A stretch of 64,000 bases of DNA from NCBI RefSeq assembly GCF_001458595.1, contig NZ_LN890328.1:1798726-1862725 (forward strand). Reading direction: 5' to 3'. Source of the stretch: Clostridium neonatale. GTDB lineage: Bacteria > Bacillota > Clostridia > Clostridiales > Clostridiaceae. Below are positions 16,370 through 25,603 of this stretch, piece by piece (positions within the stretch are counted from its first letter, which is position 1; every line of letters begins with the position of its first letter). Position numbers and translations under genes: made by a program. The notes beneath the pieces are model-generated. The model searched no databases. It was not told where the DNA came from and worked only from the letters and a program-made list of their open reading frames with translations.

Positions 16370-17329
16370 TTATTTAAATCCTCTTAAATTATTTTCTTCT
16401 ATATTTAAATCATTAAACATCATTGATACAACGGCTTCATATTCATTCGCTCTATTTGCTTTTCTTATCTTCTTTGCATATTTATCACGTTCTGCAAACA
16501 TATGTATCATATAGAACCAAAATTCCTTCATCTTAAATAGTACATTTTTATCTCCTGAAAGAATTTCTTTATACCCAGTATAAACTGCATCATGAAATGC
16601 TTTTAAGGTCGCTTTATCAGCTGCTTTATTATTTTTAATTTCTCCTATTAATCCTGGATTTGCAATAATTCCTCTTCCAAGCATAATACATTCTAAATTT
16701 GGACATTCGCTTATCAATTCTTTATATTGGCTAACATTAAAAATATCACCATTATAACAAACTGGATTTTCACTTGAAGATAATGCTTCCTTAAATATTT
16801 CCCTATTAGGTTTATTATTATAAAAATCCTTTTGTATTCTTGGATGAACTATAAGCTCTTCTAAGGGATACTTATTAAATATTTTTATTAATTCATAGAA
16901 TTCATTTGGATCATCTTTACCTATTCTTGTTTTTATTGATATCTTTGCATTTGACTTTGAAAATATTTCGTCTAAAAATCTATCCAGATCTTCTCTTTCA
17001 GAAAGAAATCCTGATCCTTTATGCTTAGCAACAACTGTACCTGATGGACATCCCAAATTTAAATTAATTTCATCGTATCCAAAATCTTTTAAAGCATTTA
17101 CTGTACGAATAAAATATTCAGCATTATTTGTAAGTATTTGAGGTATTATAGGCAGCCCTTCATTATGTGCTGGTAATATATCATTTAATTCCCTTGTAGT
17201 AAAGCCTTCATTACTAGTTGGCGAAACAAATGGAGTAAAGTATTTATCAATTTGTCCAAATAAATTATGATATGCATTTCTATATATGTATCCAGTAATA
17301 CCTTCCAGTGGTGCAAAATAATATTTCAT
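16370..17329 (-). CDS. tRNA-dihydrouridine synthase family protein
   Basis: FMN-dependent reduction of uridine to dihydrouridine in tRNA. The TIM-barrel starts with KYYFAPLEGITGYIYRNAY, the standard Dus N-terminus. It has the catalytic-cysteine loop NLGCPSGTVVAKHKGSGFL (about residues 92-110), SIKTRIGKDD and the flavin-binding MLGRGIIANPGL. The ORF could begin 18 bases earlier, but GAGGAG lies inside that extension and 10 bases before the ATG at 17329, which is therefore the start. The product is 319 residues. It groups with the clostridial Dus proteins that lack the DusB label. Monocistronic. Confidence 0.92.
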   Translation of the reverse strand: MKYYFAPLEGITGYIYRNAYHNLFGQIDKYFTPFVSPTSNEGFTTRELNDILPAHNEGLPIIPQILTNNAEYFIRTVNALKDFGYDEINLNLGCPSGTVVAKHKGSGFLSEREDLDRFLDEIFSKSNAKISIKTRIGKDDPNEFYELIKIFNKYPLEELIVHPRIQKDFYNNKPNREIFKEALSSSENPVCYNGDIFNVSQYKELISECPNLECIMLGRGIIANPGLIGEIKNNKAADKATLKAFHDAVYTGYKEILSGDKNVLFKMKEFWFYMIHMFAERDKYAKKIRKANRANEYEAVVSMMFNDLNIEENNLRGFK

Positions 17330-17433
17330 AATTATAAAACTCCTCATTATATCTTGTGTAATAATTCCACATATATTTTATCTATTAATAATACTTTTGT
17401 ATAGTATATAAAACTATTACACATAAAAGTAAA

Positions 17434-17877
17434 TTATAATTCCTTTTTTAGATATATCATATCAACCAATTGCTTCCCACCTTCAAATATTGGATTGTCA
17501 TAATTATCAATGAAAAACTTCTTAACTATATGTGATTCAATAAATCCACATTTTTTATAAAATGGTAATGTAAGAGGACTATCTCCTGTTCCAACATACA
17601 TAACATCACATTTTTCCTTATAGTATTCAAATATATATTGAATTATTTTTTTCCCATATCCTTTTCCATGATATTTTTCATATGTTGCAATATTTTTTAA
17701 TTCATATATTCTATCCTCTTCCTTTGTTACTACACATATACCTTTTAAATCATCATCGTATAAAGCAAACATATCTCCTCTATTTAAATATTTATCAATC
17801 ATATCTTCCTGTTCATCTGCTAACAATAACAAATCTAAAAATCTTTTTCTATCATCTTTTATATACTCTACTCTCAC
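17434..17877 (-). CDS. GNAT-family N-acetyltransferase
   Basis: Acetyl-CoA-dependent acetyltransferase of unknown substrate. The acetyl-CoA site is in IATYEKYHGKGYGKKIIQY, matching the Q/RxxGxG/A pattern (HGKGYG). The later VGTGDSPLTLPFYKKCGF is the usual C-terminal strand-helix. The preferred start is the GTG at 17877, because GAGGTG lies 9 bases upstream. The ATG at 17901 has no ribosome site. The product is then about 147 residues. Monocistronic, with the dihydrouridine synthase gene next on the same strand. Confidence 0.85.
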   Translation of the reverse strand: MRVEYIKDDRKRFLDLLLLADEQEDMIDKYLNRGDMFALYDDDLKGICVVTKEEDRIYELKNIATYEKYHGKGYGKKIIQYIFEYYKEKCDVMYVGTGDSPLTLPFYKKCGFIESHIVKKFFIDNYDNPIFEGGKQLVDMIYLKKEL

Positions 17878-18008
17878 TACTTTTAACACCTCTTTATTCA
17901 TGATTATAAATAAAAATTTCTGCTATAAATATAAGTATAACAGGCATCATATCTAATGAACTACAAATATATATAATTTTCAACCTAAATTATAAGTTCT
18001 AGCAAATT

Positions 18009-18061
18009 AAAATAGTGTATATAAATCAGACATTTATTAACTAACTTATATACACTATTTA
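18009..18061 (-). terminator. Terminator-like inverted repeat after the DUF2798 gene
   Basis: AAATAGTGTATATAA pairs with TATATACACTATTT across a 23-base loop. The motif TATATACACTATTTA is repeated once directly beside it. It lies just past the DUF2798 stop. Confidence 0.5.
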
Positions 18062-18087
18062 TATACACTATTTATAATATCAATATT

Positions 18088-18570
18088 TTATGCTAAAACT
18101 TTTCCTTCTGGAAATACTTTTCTAAATATAAATCTAACAACTGGTCCTGCAACAATAAGTTGCACTGGTAATGCCATTATGAAATTTATCGGAATATTCT
18201 TTAACCAAGTAATAAATAGATTACTCCAGTCGCCTGATTGTATTGTTACTTCTAAAGCTCCATACATAGACATAATTATTACCATAGGTATCACCATGCA
18301 TGAAGAAACTGTAATAATTTTTCTTAAAGTTGAACTATCAGGCTTTAATAAATACTTAAATGCAACCATTTTAGCTACTCCTGAAACAATAAACCAATCA
18401 CAAAACATTGCAAAAACATAAGCAATGGGCATTCCCATCCACGCAGCCTTTATCACATCAACTGAGATTTCTCCCATATGTAAGCTAATATTATATATAC
18501 TCATCCAAAGTACCATAAAAAAACACATCATTACTGTATAAATTAAACTTTCTCTTTTATTTTGCGGCAT
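18088..18570 (-). CDS. DUF2798 membrane protein
   Basis: A 160-residue membrane protein with four hydrophobic segments (about residues 10-30, 45-65, 85-108 and 125-150). It carries repeated DUF2798-type halves with the pattern FFMVLWMSIYN and MALPVQLIVAGPVVR. The latter P-x-Q-x-x-V-x-G-P-x-V-R stretch is characteristic. Function is unknown for the family. AAAGGAG precedes the ATG. The protein duplicates a two-helix unit, as is normal in this family. Confidence 0.82.
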   Translation of the reverse strand: MPQNKRESLIYTVMMCFFMVLWMSIYNISLHMGEISVDVIKAAWMGMPIAYVFAMFCDWFIVSGVAKMVAFKYLLKPDSSTLRKIITVSSCMVIPMVIIMSMYGALEVTIQSGDWSNLFITWLKNIPINFIMALPVQLIVAGPVVRFIFRKVFPEGKVLA

Positions 18571-18725
18571 TAAAATTCTCCTTTATAAATAAATAATTTA
18601 TCTCGAGACAAACCCTATTATACATATTATTTTTTGTTTGTGTAAGTATTTTTTTATTTATATTTAAATTATTTATATTTTAAGACCTATATTTTGTTTT
18701 TAAAATTTTAAATTTACATATAATA

Positions 18726-18764
18726 AGGCCTCTACAACTTACTTTCATAAATTATAGAGGCCAT
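18726..18764 (-). terminator. Terminator of the nfn operon
   Basis: GGCCTCTA stem with a loop of about 20 bases and TAGAGGCC, followed by TTATTATAT on the minus strand. It lies about 155 bp after the nfnB stop. Confidence 0.6.
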
Positions 18765-18918
18765 ATCTTAATATTATTGAGATTATGGGTAATTTAAATT
18801 TTTTATAAGATCTACTATATATGATCTACTTATTCATAAGTAAATCATATATTATATCCTTTAACTTTATAATTAAATTTTATGTTAATATTATCAAAGA
18901 TATATTTAATAATATTAC

Positions 18919-20313
18919 TTATTTTCCTTGTAAGTATTCATCAATAGCTGTAGCAGCTTTCTTACCAGCACCCATTGCAAGTATAACTGTAGCTGCACCT
19001 GTTACAGCATCTCCACCTGCATATACACCTTCTTTACTTGTAAGTCCAGTTTCTTCTTCAGCTATTATACATCTTCTCTTATTTATTTCAAGACCTTCTG
19101 TTGTAGAAGATATTAATGGATTTGGTGATGTACCAAGTGACATTATTACAGTATCTACATCCATAGTAAATTCTGATCCTTTAATTTCAATTGGACTTCT
19201 TCTTCCAGAAGCATCTGGTTCACCAAGTTCCATTTTAACGCATTTCATACCTTTAACCCATCCCTTTTCATCAACTAAAATTTCTGTTGGATTAGTTAAT
19301 GTATCAAAAATTACGCCTTCTTCTTTAGCATGATGTACTTCTTCTGCTCTTGCTGGAAGTTCTGATTCACCTCTTCTATAAACTATATGTCCTTCTGATC
19401 CAAGTCTCACTGCAGTTCTTACAGCATCCATAGCAACGTTTCCGCCACCAACTACTGCAACTTTTCTACCTGCCCTAACTGGAGTTGAATACCCCTCTTC
19501 GGCAGCCTTCATTAAATTAACTCTTGTTAAGAATTCATTTGCTGAAAGAACTCCATTTGCATTTTCTCCTGGAATTCCCATAAATCTTGGAAGACCTGCA
19601 CCAGAACCTATAAATGCTGCTTTAAATCCTTCATTATCAAATAGTTCATCTATAGTAATAGTTCTACCTACTATTACATTAGTTTCTATCTTAACACCCA
19701 TTTTTTTAATGTTTTCAACTTGCTTTGCAACAACCTTTTCTTTTGGGAGTCTGAATTCTGGGATACCATATTCTAAAACTCCTCCTGCTTTATGAAGTGC
19801 TTCAAATATAGTAACATCATATCCCATTTTAGCTAAGTCTCCAGCGCAAGTTAATCCTGATGGACCTGAACCTATAACTGCAACCTTCATTCCATTTTTA
19901 GGTGATGTTTCACTTAAATCTACATTATATTCTGTAGCCCAGTCTGCTGTAAATCTTTCAAGCTTACCAATTGATACTGGATCTCCTTTAATTCCTAAGA
20001 CACATTTTCCTTCGCATTGTTTTTCTTGAGGACATACTCTACCGCAAACTGCTGGAAGTGAACTATATTGTGCAATTTCTTTTGCAGCACCTTCAAAATC
20101 TTCATCTTTAACCTTTGCTATAAATGCTGGAATATCTATAGATACTGGACATCCCTGTCTACACTTAGGATTTTTACAATTTAAACATCTTTCTGCTTCT
20201 TTTACTGCTTCTTCTTCATTATATCCAAGGCACACTTCTTCAAAGTTAGTAGCTCTAAGCTTAGGATCTTGTTCCCTTACAGGTACTCTTATCATTCTTT
20301 CCTTCATCTCCAT
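18919..20313 (-). CDS. nfnB: NADH-dependent ferredoxin:NADP+ oxidoreductase, large subunit (GltA-like)
   Basis: Large subunit of the flavin-based electron-bifurcating transhydrogenase NfnAB. The complex couples reduced ferredoxin and NADH to NADPH formation in fermentative clostridia. The 464-residue product carries N-terminal [4Fe-4S] cysteines in CLNCKNPKCRQGCP (about residues 42-55) and CGRVCPQEKQCEGKC (about 90-104). FAD binding is at VIGSGPSGLTCAGDLAKMGY and NADPH binding at VVGGGNVAMDAVRTAVRLG. The sequence alone is also annotated as glutamate synthase small subunit. The adjacent nfnA gene, overlapping by one base in TAATG, makes Nfn the better call. AGGTGATAAGTA provides the ribosome site. 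Confidence 0.92.
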   Translation of the reverse strand: MEMKERMIRVPVREQDPKLRATNFEEVCLGYNEEEAVKEAERCLNCKNPKCRQGCPVSIDIPAFIAKVKDEDFEGAAKEIAQYSSLPAVCGRVCPQEKQCEGKCVLGIKGDPVSIGKLERFTADWATEYNVDLSETSPKNGMKVAVIGSGPSGLTCAGDLAKMGYDVTIFEALHKAGGVLEYGIPEFRLPKEKVVAKQVENIKKMGVKIETNVIVGRTITIDELFDNEGFKAAFIGSGAGLPRFMGIPGENANGVLSANEFLTRVNLMKAAEEGYSTPVRAGRKVAVVGGGNVAMDAVRTAVRLGSEGHIVYRRGESELPARAEEVHHAKEEGVIFDTLTNPTEILVDEKGWVKGMKCVKMELGEPDASGRRSPIEIKGSEFTMDVDTVIMSLGTSPNPLISSTTEGLEINKRRCIIAEEETGLTSKEGVYAGGDAVTGAATVILAMGAGKKAATAIDEYLQGK

Positions 20314-21203
20314 TACTTATCACCTCCGCATCCGCAACCACCATGGCTATGAGTGTTTCCTTCTTCTTTCTTTAATTGAGCCTTACCTTCTTCTGTCTTA
20401 TACATTGCTTGTCTTCTCATTGATTCATCATAGTCTACTAAATGTCCATCAAATTCAGGTCCATCAACGCAAGCAAATTTAACCTTTCCGCCAACAGTAA
20501 CTCTACAAGCTCCGCACATGCCTGTACCATCTACCATTATTGGATTTAAACTTACTGTAGTTGGTATTCCCAATTCTTTAGTAAGCATAGATGTAAATTT
20601 CATCATTATCATAGGTCCAATTATTACTGCATGATCATATTTTTTTCCTTGATTATTAACTAATTCTTTAAGCATATCTGATCCTGTTCCTTTAAATCCA
20701 TATGATCCATCATCAGTTGTTACATATAGATTTCCTGAAACCTTCTTTAATTCTTCTTCATATATTAATAAGTCTTTATTTCTGCTTCCAAGTATTACAT
20801 CAACATCTATTCCATTCTCATGCATCCATTTTACTTGTGGATATACTGGTGCTGCACCAACTCCACCTGCTATAAAAATAATCTTCTTTTTCTTTAGTTC
20901 TTCTATATCTTCTTTAATAAATTCACTAGGTTGACCAAGAGGTCCTACAAAATCACAAACATTTTGTCCGACTTCATATGTAGCTAATTCTTTAGTTCCA
21001 CTACCTACTGTCTGAAATACTATTGTGACAGTTCCTTTTTCTTTATTATAATCTGCTATTGTTAAAGGAATTCTTTCACCTTTTTCATCATTTTTTATAA
21101 TAATAAATTGCCCCGGTTTAGCAGACTTTGCTACTCTTGGAGCTTCTATATCCATTAAAAATATATTATTTGTAAGCTCTCTTTTACTAACTATTTTATA
21201 CAT
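20313..21203 (-). CDS. nfnA: NADH-dependent ferredoxin:NADP+ oxidoreductase, small subunit
   Basis: Small NfnAB subunit holding FAD, NAD(H) and a [2Fe-2S] cluster. The 296-residue product has the ferredoxin-reductase-like FAD stretch IPLTIADYNKEKG (about residues 55-67), the nucleotide-binding IFIAGGVGAAPVYPQ and the cluster cysteines in GTGMCGACRVTVGGKVKFACVDG (about 226-248). The far C-terminus (EEGNTHSHGGCGCGGDK) is an unusual His/Gly/Cys-rich tail. The GGAGG-preceded ATG at 21203 is the first gene of the nfn pair. The bdh gene ends only 17 bases upstream on the same strand, so read-through from the sigma-54 promoter is possible. Confidence 0.92.
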   Translation of the reverse strand: MYKIVSKRELTNNIFLMDIEAPRVAKSAKPGQFIIIKNDEKGERIPLTIADYNKEKGTVTIVFQTVGSGTKELATYEVGQNVCDFVGPLGQPSEFIKEDIEELKKKKIIFIAGGVGAAPVYPQVKWMHENGIDVDVILGSRNKDLLIYEEELKKVSGNLYVTTDDGSYGFKGTGSDMLKELVNNQGKKYDHAVIIGPMIMMKFTSMLTKELGIPTTVSLNPIMVDGTGMCGACRVTVGGKVKFACVDGPEFDGHLVDYDESMRRQAMYKTEEGKAQLKKEEGNTHSHGGCGCGGDK

Positions 21204-21220
21204 TTATGTTCCTCCTAATT

Positions 21221-22294
21221 TTATAAAAGCTCTTTTTCTGGAGTTACTAATATCTTAACATGTTTTTTCTTTTCTGGGCCTGTTAATGCACCAAAACCTT
21301 CTTCCACTATATCATCTAAATATACTTTCTTAGTTACATATCCTTCTGCTTTTATTCTACCATCGCTCATTTGAGCAATAATTGCTGGGAATTCATGTCT
21401 ATATGCTAATGTTCCAATAATTTTCTTTTCACTAAATACTAGCTTATTAGGATCTAATTTAGCATCACTTTCCCATATACTTGTTATAACTAAAGTTCCC
21501 TCAAATTTTATACTATCAATACCTGTATCAATACCTATTTGAGCTCCTGTAGTTTCAAATGCAACATCAACCCCTACTCCATTTGTAAGTTTCTTAACTT
21601 CTTCTACTATATTTACTTCATTTGGATCTAATACTACATCTGCACCGGCTCTTTTAGCATATTCTTGTCTTATGGATTTTCTTTGTAATACTATTATTAA
21701 TTTTGCACCAGCTGCTTTTAAGCATTCTATAGTTGCAAGTCCTATTGGACCAGAACCTAAAACTAATGCAGTATCTCCAGTTTTAAAGTTTCCTACTCTA
21801 ACTGAATGTAGTGCTACTGTCATTGGTTCAACTAAAGCAGCTTGTTCATAAGACATTTCATCTGGTATTTTGTGTATGAATTTTTCTGGAAAAACTGTAT
21901 ATTCAGCAAATCCTCCGCCACTTCCACAAAGACCATGGAATCCTAAAGAGGAACATAAATTATATTTTCCTTCTAAACATGCTGGACACTTACCACACGC
22001 AACAATTGGCTCAACTATTACTCTATCTCCAGCTTTAAAATTAGTTACATTCTCACCAACTTCTACAACATCTCCTGAAAATTCATGTCCTAAAACTACT
22101 GGAGCTGTTGTTCCACTTAACGGATGTGGTTGTCCCACTGGTATAAATATTGGTCCTCCTAAATATTCATGTAAGTCTGATCCACATATTCCACACCATT
22201 TTACTTTAATTTTCACACCATCACTTGTAACCTTAGGTTCTTCGATTTCTTCCACTCTAACATCTTTCTTTGCATACCATAAAGCTGCTTTCAT
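21221..22294 (-). CDS. bdh: Zinc-dependent 2,3-butanediol/alcohol dehydrogenase
   Basis: Medium-chain dehydrogenase/reductase of the butanediol dehydrogenase branch. It interconverts acetoin and 2,3-butanediol or related secondary alcohols with NAD(P)H. The catalytic zinc region is CGICGSDLHEYLGGP (about residues 37-51), GHEFSGDV carries the conserved histidine-glutamate pair, and the structural zinc site is CGKCPACLEGKYNLC (about 96-110). The Rossmann loop is LGSGPIGLATIECLKAAG. The frame extends upstream to 22357, but that extension overlaps the sigma-54 promoter and AGGAGGAG lies 8 bases before the ATG at 22294, so that is the start. The product is 357 residues. Substrate preference is inferred. 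Confidence 0.9.
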   Translation of the reverse strand: MKAALWYAKKDVRVEEIEEPKVTSDGVKIKVKWCGICGSDLHEYLGGPIFIPVGQPHPLSGTTAPVVLGHEFSGDVVEVGENVTNFKAGDRVIVEPIVACGKCPACLEGKYNLCSSLGFHGLCGSGGGFAEYTVFPEKFIHKIPDEMSYEQAALVEPMTVALHSVRVGNFKTGDTALVLGSGPIGLATIECLKAAGAKLIIVLQRKSIRQEYAKRAGADVVLDPNEVNIVEEVKKLTNGVGVDVAFETTGAQIGIDTGIDSIKFEGTLVITSIWESDAKLDPNKLVFSEKKIIGTLAYRHEFPAIIAQMSDGRIKAEGYVTKKVYLDDIVEEGFGALTGPEKKKHVKILVTPEKELL

Positions 22295-22346
22295 ATAAAA
22301 ACTCCTCCTAAAAAATAATTTGTTAATTAATTCACATATATTATTA

Positions 22347-22361
22347 GCAAAATCCATACCA
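22347..22361 (-). promoter_or_regulatory. Sigma-54 (-24/-12) promoter of bdh
   Basis: The minus strand reads TGGTATGGATTTTGC, which fits TGGCACG-N4-TTGC with GG and GC at the required spacing. It is 52 bases upstream of the bdh ATG. Enhancer-type sites lie about 110-190 bp further upstream. Together with the neighbouring activator this defines a sigma-54 regulon. Confidence 0.9.
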
Positions 22362-22470
22362 AAAATATTATAAATTAAAATTTCTTTACGCTAGATTCTC
22401 AATATAATTGGTCTTACCTTTATTTTAAAAATAAAATATTATAACTTTATATTCTTTCTGTAAAGAAAAA

Positions 22471-22537
22471 TGTATCAAAACGATACATTTTAAATTATCA
22501 TTTTGATACACTATTATTATTTTTATCATTTTGATAC
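22471..22537 (-). promoter_or_regulatory. Three enhancer sites for the sigma-54 activator
   Basis: Site 1 is TGTATCAAAACGATACA (22471-22487). Two further sites share the half GATACA at 22505-22510 and 22532-22537, with imperfect TTATCA partners. The last overlaps the end of the activator gene. The spacing of 23 and 27 bp between halves and the location suit upstream activator sequences. Confidence 0.78.
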
Positions 22538-24466
22538 ATATATTTCATATTTTTTTATCTTTCTATACAATGTGGCTCTTCCTATCTTCAATAATTTTGC
22601 AGCCAATTGAAGATTACCATTGCATTTTTCTACTGCATATTTTATAGCACTTTTTTCTACTTCCTCAAGTGGAACTATTTTTATTTCTTCATCTATGACT
22701 TTTTCCTCATTAATAGTTTCATCTATATGATTATAATTCAAAGTGTTTATGTTCATAAATTCATCTTCACTTAGATAATAATCTCTTTCAACAACATTCT
22801 TAAGTTCTCTTATATTTCCCTGCCAATCACATTTTTTTAATTCATTCATGTATGTCTGACTAACTTTTATAGCTTTACCAATATTTTTAGTATTTAAGTT
22901 TTGAATAAACTCATTTACAAGTAAATCTATATCATCTTTTCTCTGTCTTAAAGGAATAGTTTTTATCTCTATTACGCTTAATCTATAATATAGATCTTCT
23001 CTAAAATTTTTCTTACTTATTTCTTTTTTCAGCATTCTGTTAGTTGCACCAATCACTCTCACATCTAATTGTTTCTCATGTGTTCCACCGACTCTTGTAA
23101 TCTTCTCATTATCTAAAACTCTAAGAAGCTTACTTTGAATATCTAATGGTAATTCACCAATTTCATCAAGAAAAATTGTTCCTCCATCTGCTAATTCAAA
23201 TTTTCCTGGATGTCCTTCTTTAGATGCTCCTGTAAACGCCCCTTTTTCATATCCAAATAGTTCACTCTCAACCAATTCACTCGGAATTGATGCACAATTC
23301 ACAGCAACAAAAGGTCCTTTTGAACGCTCACTATAGTTATGTATTGATTGTGATATTAATTCTTTACCAGTGCCACTTTCTCCTTGAATCAATATATTAC
23401 AATCACTTTTAGCAGCTTTTTTAGCAATAGTTATCATTTTCTTCATTTCTTCATTATTTGTAATAATGTCTTTAAATTGATATTTAGCTTTATATCCTGC
23501 AAATTTATTTACTAATTTATGTATCATTTTAACTTCTGTAAAAGTAATTACCATACCATTATTATTGCCCTTTACATTCAATGGAAATACATCTATAACA
23601 CATTTTATTATTTCATTATTTATGGAAAAATCACATTCTAGATTATTTAAATATTCACTTTTTTCTTTAAGTATTTTTTCAAAATCAACACCATTTAAAA
23701 CTTCACCAATATTCATATTCATTGCTTCTTCTAATGATATGTTTAGAATTTTTAGTGCTCTGCCATTTATACGCTTTACTTTCATATATTCATCAGTAAC
23801 TATCATGCCTTCTGATATTGAATCAAATGTTACATTAAGTAATTTATATGAAATAGCTAATTCCATCTGTTTTTGTATTGATTGAGCTGCTGCAGTAACT
23901 ATTCCTAATGTATGCGAATTAGCATCGCAATACTTTCCAGACATATTTATACATCCAATTAAATTGTCATCTTCATCATGTATTGGTGCTGCAGAACAAG
24001 TCCATGAATGTTGATTTATTCCATAATGTTCTGCCCCTATGGTTTGAATTGGCTTATTGAGATATAAAGATGTTCCTATAGCATTTGTTCCAACTATATT
24101 TTCTGCCCATAGCTCACCTTGTAAAAAATTCAATTCTGTTGCCCTTTCCATTATATCTTCGTCACCTATTACATCTAATATATACCCATCTTTATCTGTT
24201 AAAAATAAAGCAAAGCCTGACCCTCTAACCATACTATAAATACTTTCCATAATAGGCCTTGCTACTGAAATAAATTCACTATTTCTATTAATTAATTCAT
24301 TTATATTAGAATGTTTTACATTTCCTTTCCCGTTATAAGGATCAACCCCATGATTAATGCACCTTATCCATGAATCACCAATCTCATTTCTAACTTTAGG
24401 ACTTACTTTTTTAGTTAAAATAAAATCTCTCCATGCTTTAGCAATAAAATCTATATAATTCTCCAT
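22526..24466 (-). CDS. Sigma-54-dependent activator, AcoR/StcR-like
   Basis: A 646-residue enhancer-binding protein controlling the adjacent dehydrogenase. The N-terminal GAF-like sensor (about 60-200) has AEHYGINQHSWTCSAAP, as in AcoR. A PAS domain follows (about 205-300). The AAA+ domain (about 335-560) has Walker A GESGTGKE, the sigma-54-contacting loop GAFTGA and Walker B GGTIFLDEIGELP. The C-terminal FIS-type HTH is NLQLAAKLLKIGRATLYRK. All functional motifs are intact. It is transcribed from its own promoter with a GGAG-preceded ATG. It probably senses acetoin or alcohol-related metabolites. The name StcR is from memory, so no symbol is given. Confidence 0.92.
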   Translation of the reverse strand: MENYIDFIAKAWRDFILTKKVSPKVRNEIGDSWIRCINHGVDPYNGKGNVKHSNINELINRNSEFISVARPIMESIYSMVRGSGFALFLTDKDGYILDVIGDEDIMERATELNFLQGELWAENIVGTNAIGTSLYLNKPIQTIGAEHYGINQHSWTCSAAPIHDEDDNLIGCINMSGKYCDANSHTLGIVTAAAQSIQKQMELAISYKLLNVTFDSISEGMIVTDEYMKVKRINGRALKILNISLEEAMNMNIGEVLNGVDFEKILKEKSEYLNNLECDFSINNEIIKCVIDVFPLNVKGNNNGMVITFTEVKMIHKLVNKFAGYKAKYQFKDIITNNEEMKKMITIAKKAAKSDCNILIQGESGTGKELISQSIHNYSERSKGPFVAVNCASIPSELVESELFGYEKGAFTGASKEGHPGKFELADGGTIFLDEIGELPLDIQSKLLRVLDNEKITRVGGTHEKQLDVRVIGATNRMLKKEISKKNFREDLYYRLSVIEIKTIPLRQRKDDIDLLVNEFIQNLNTKNIGKAIKVSQTYMNELKKCDWQGNIRELKNVVERDYYLSEDEFMNINTLNYNHIDETINEEKVIDEEIKIVPLEEVEKSAIKYAVEKCNGNLQLAAKLLKIGRATLYRKIKKYEIYVSK

Positions 24467-24580
24467 ATTTATTTCTCCAATGCTTATATAAATTACTGAT
24501 TATATTGGGTTAATTATACCATATTACATAAATAACAAACTATATTAAGAACTATGTACTATTTTCTTAATAAACGAAAA

Positions 24581-24603
24581 GGATGCTGAAAAAATCAACA
24601 TCC
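24581..24603 (-). terminator. Terminator of the glutathione peroxidase transcript
   Basis: On the minus strand GGATGTTGA and TCAGCATCC (one G-T pair) flank a short T-rich loop, followed by TTTTCGTTTA. It terminates leftward transcription coming from gpx. Confidence 0.65.
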
Positions 24604-24672
24604 TAATTTCATATTTTATCTGTACTTAATTTCTATATTCAAACCGTAATTTGCATATTTAACTTTATAATA

Positions 24673-24786
24673 CTAACTGTAAGTTTTTTTATTAAACTTA
24701 TTTTTCATCCAAAATTGTATTGTTACAAATACGCCAACTAATATTGTAACTTCAGCTTCTAATAAAGGAATACTAACGTAATTAAT
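24673..24786 (-). pseudogene. Possible C-terminal membrane-protein remnant
   Basis: A short minus-strand frame directly after the gpx stop encodes SIPLLEAEVTILVGVFVTIQ, then FWMKNKFNKKTYS and a stop. It has one hydrophobic span and a basic tail, like the end of a small membrane protein. There is no start codon or ribosome site, so it is at best a relic. Chance is a real alternative. Confidence 0.25.
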
Positions 24787-24787
24787 A

Positions 24788-25333
24788 TTACAATAATCCT
24801 TTTATATCTTTTGCTATATCTATAGGTTCTATTCTTGATTCATATCTATTTATAACTTTTCCTTCTTTATCAATCAAAAACTTTGTAAAATTCCACTTTA
24901 TACTATTGCCAATAAGATATTCTGGATAATTTTCCTGTGTTATTGAATATAGTAATTTATCAGTAGCATTATCTTTATCAAACCCCTTAAATGGACACTC
25001 GTTCACTAAATAAGTAAAGATTGGATCTGCATTTTCTCCTCTAACATCAATTTTTTCTGATAAGTTAAAGTTCACACCATAATTTAATTGACAAAATTTA
25101 TTTAAATCATTATTGTTTTCAGGTGTTTGGTTATCAAATTGATTGCAAGGAAATCCTATTATCTCAAGCCCTTGATTTTTATATTCATCATATATCTTTT
25201 GTAGGCCTTCTAGTTGTGGTGTAAATCCACATTTACTTGCTATGTTTACAATTAATAATACTTTGCCTTTAAATTCTTCAAGTGATCTTTCCTTTCCACT
25301 TATATCTTTAAATTTATAATCATATATACTCAT
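24788..25333 (-). CDS. Glutathione peroxidase family protein (thioredoxin-fold)
   Basis: Peroxide-reducing thiol peroxidase; bacterial members usually use thioredoxin rather than glutathione. The 181-residue product has the peroxidatic cysteine in NIASKCGFTPQLEGL (about residues 31-45), a cysteine where mammalian GPx has selenocysteine. It also has the conserved GFPCNQFDNQTPENN (about 60-74) and KWNFTKFLIDKEG with the catalytic Trp-Asn pair. AGGTGAATGAAGT precedes the ATG. A strong promoter lies about 270 bp upstream (25604-25631) with no intervening gene, giving a long leader. Confidence 0.92.
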   Translation of the reverse strand: MSIYDYKFKDISGKERSLEEFKGKVLLIVNIASKCGFTPQLEGLQKIYDEYKNQGLEIIGFPCNQFDNQTPENNNDLNKFCQLNYGVNFNLSEKIDVRGENADPIFTYLVNECPFKGFDKDNATDKLLYSITQENYPEYLIGNSIKWNFTKFLIDKEGKVINRYESRIEPIDIAKDIKGLL

Positions 25334-25374
25334 ACTTCATTCACCTCATCTTAATTTAATTATAAATAATTTAT

Positions 25375-25590
25375 CTAAATTTAATTTAATTCAATTAATT
25401 CTTTTAAAAAATACTTAAGTATTTGTAATTAAAGATCTAAATTTGCCAAAAGAGATTATATGGTTTTATTATTTATCTCTATAATATATTTAGAATTAAT
25501 CATAACTGATTTTCTAATTTTATTTCACCATATATTATAACCTGATCTTTTTTCGCAATTTAATTTTTCTAAATTCAATTTAACTCAACT
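25375..25590. repeat. Pair of 22-bp direct repeats in the gpx leader
   Basis: The unit starting CTAAATTTAATTTAA (25375-25396) recurs as CTAAATTCAATTTAA (25569-25590) with three mismatches. The copies are 194 bp apart in the leader between the upstream promoter and gpx. They could be regulator sites or the edges of a duplication. Confidence 0.4.
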
Positions 25591-25603
25591 GATTTATATC
25601 TTT

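Noticed and set aside
22295..22357. Longer dehydrogenase N-terminus from 22357
   Set aside because: The extension overlaps the sigma-54 promoter and AGGAGGAG. The ATG at 22294 starts the usual family N-terminus.
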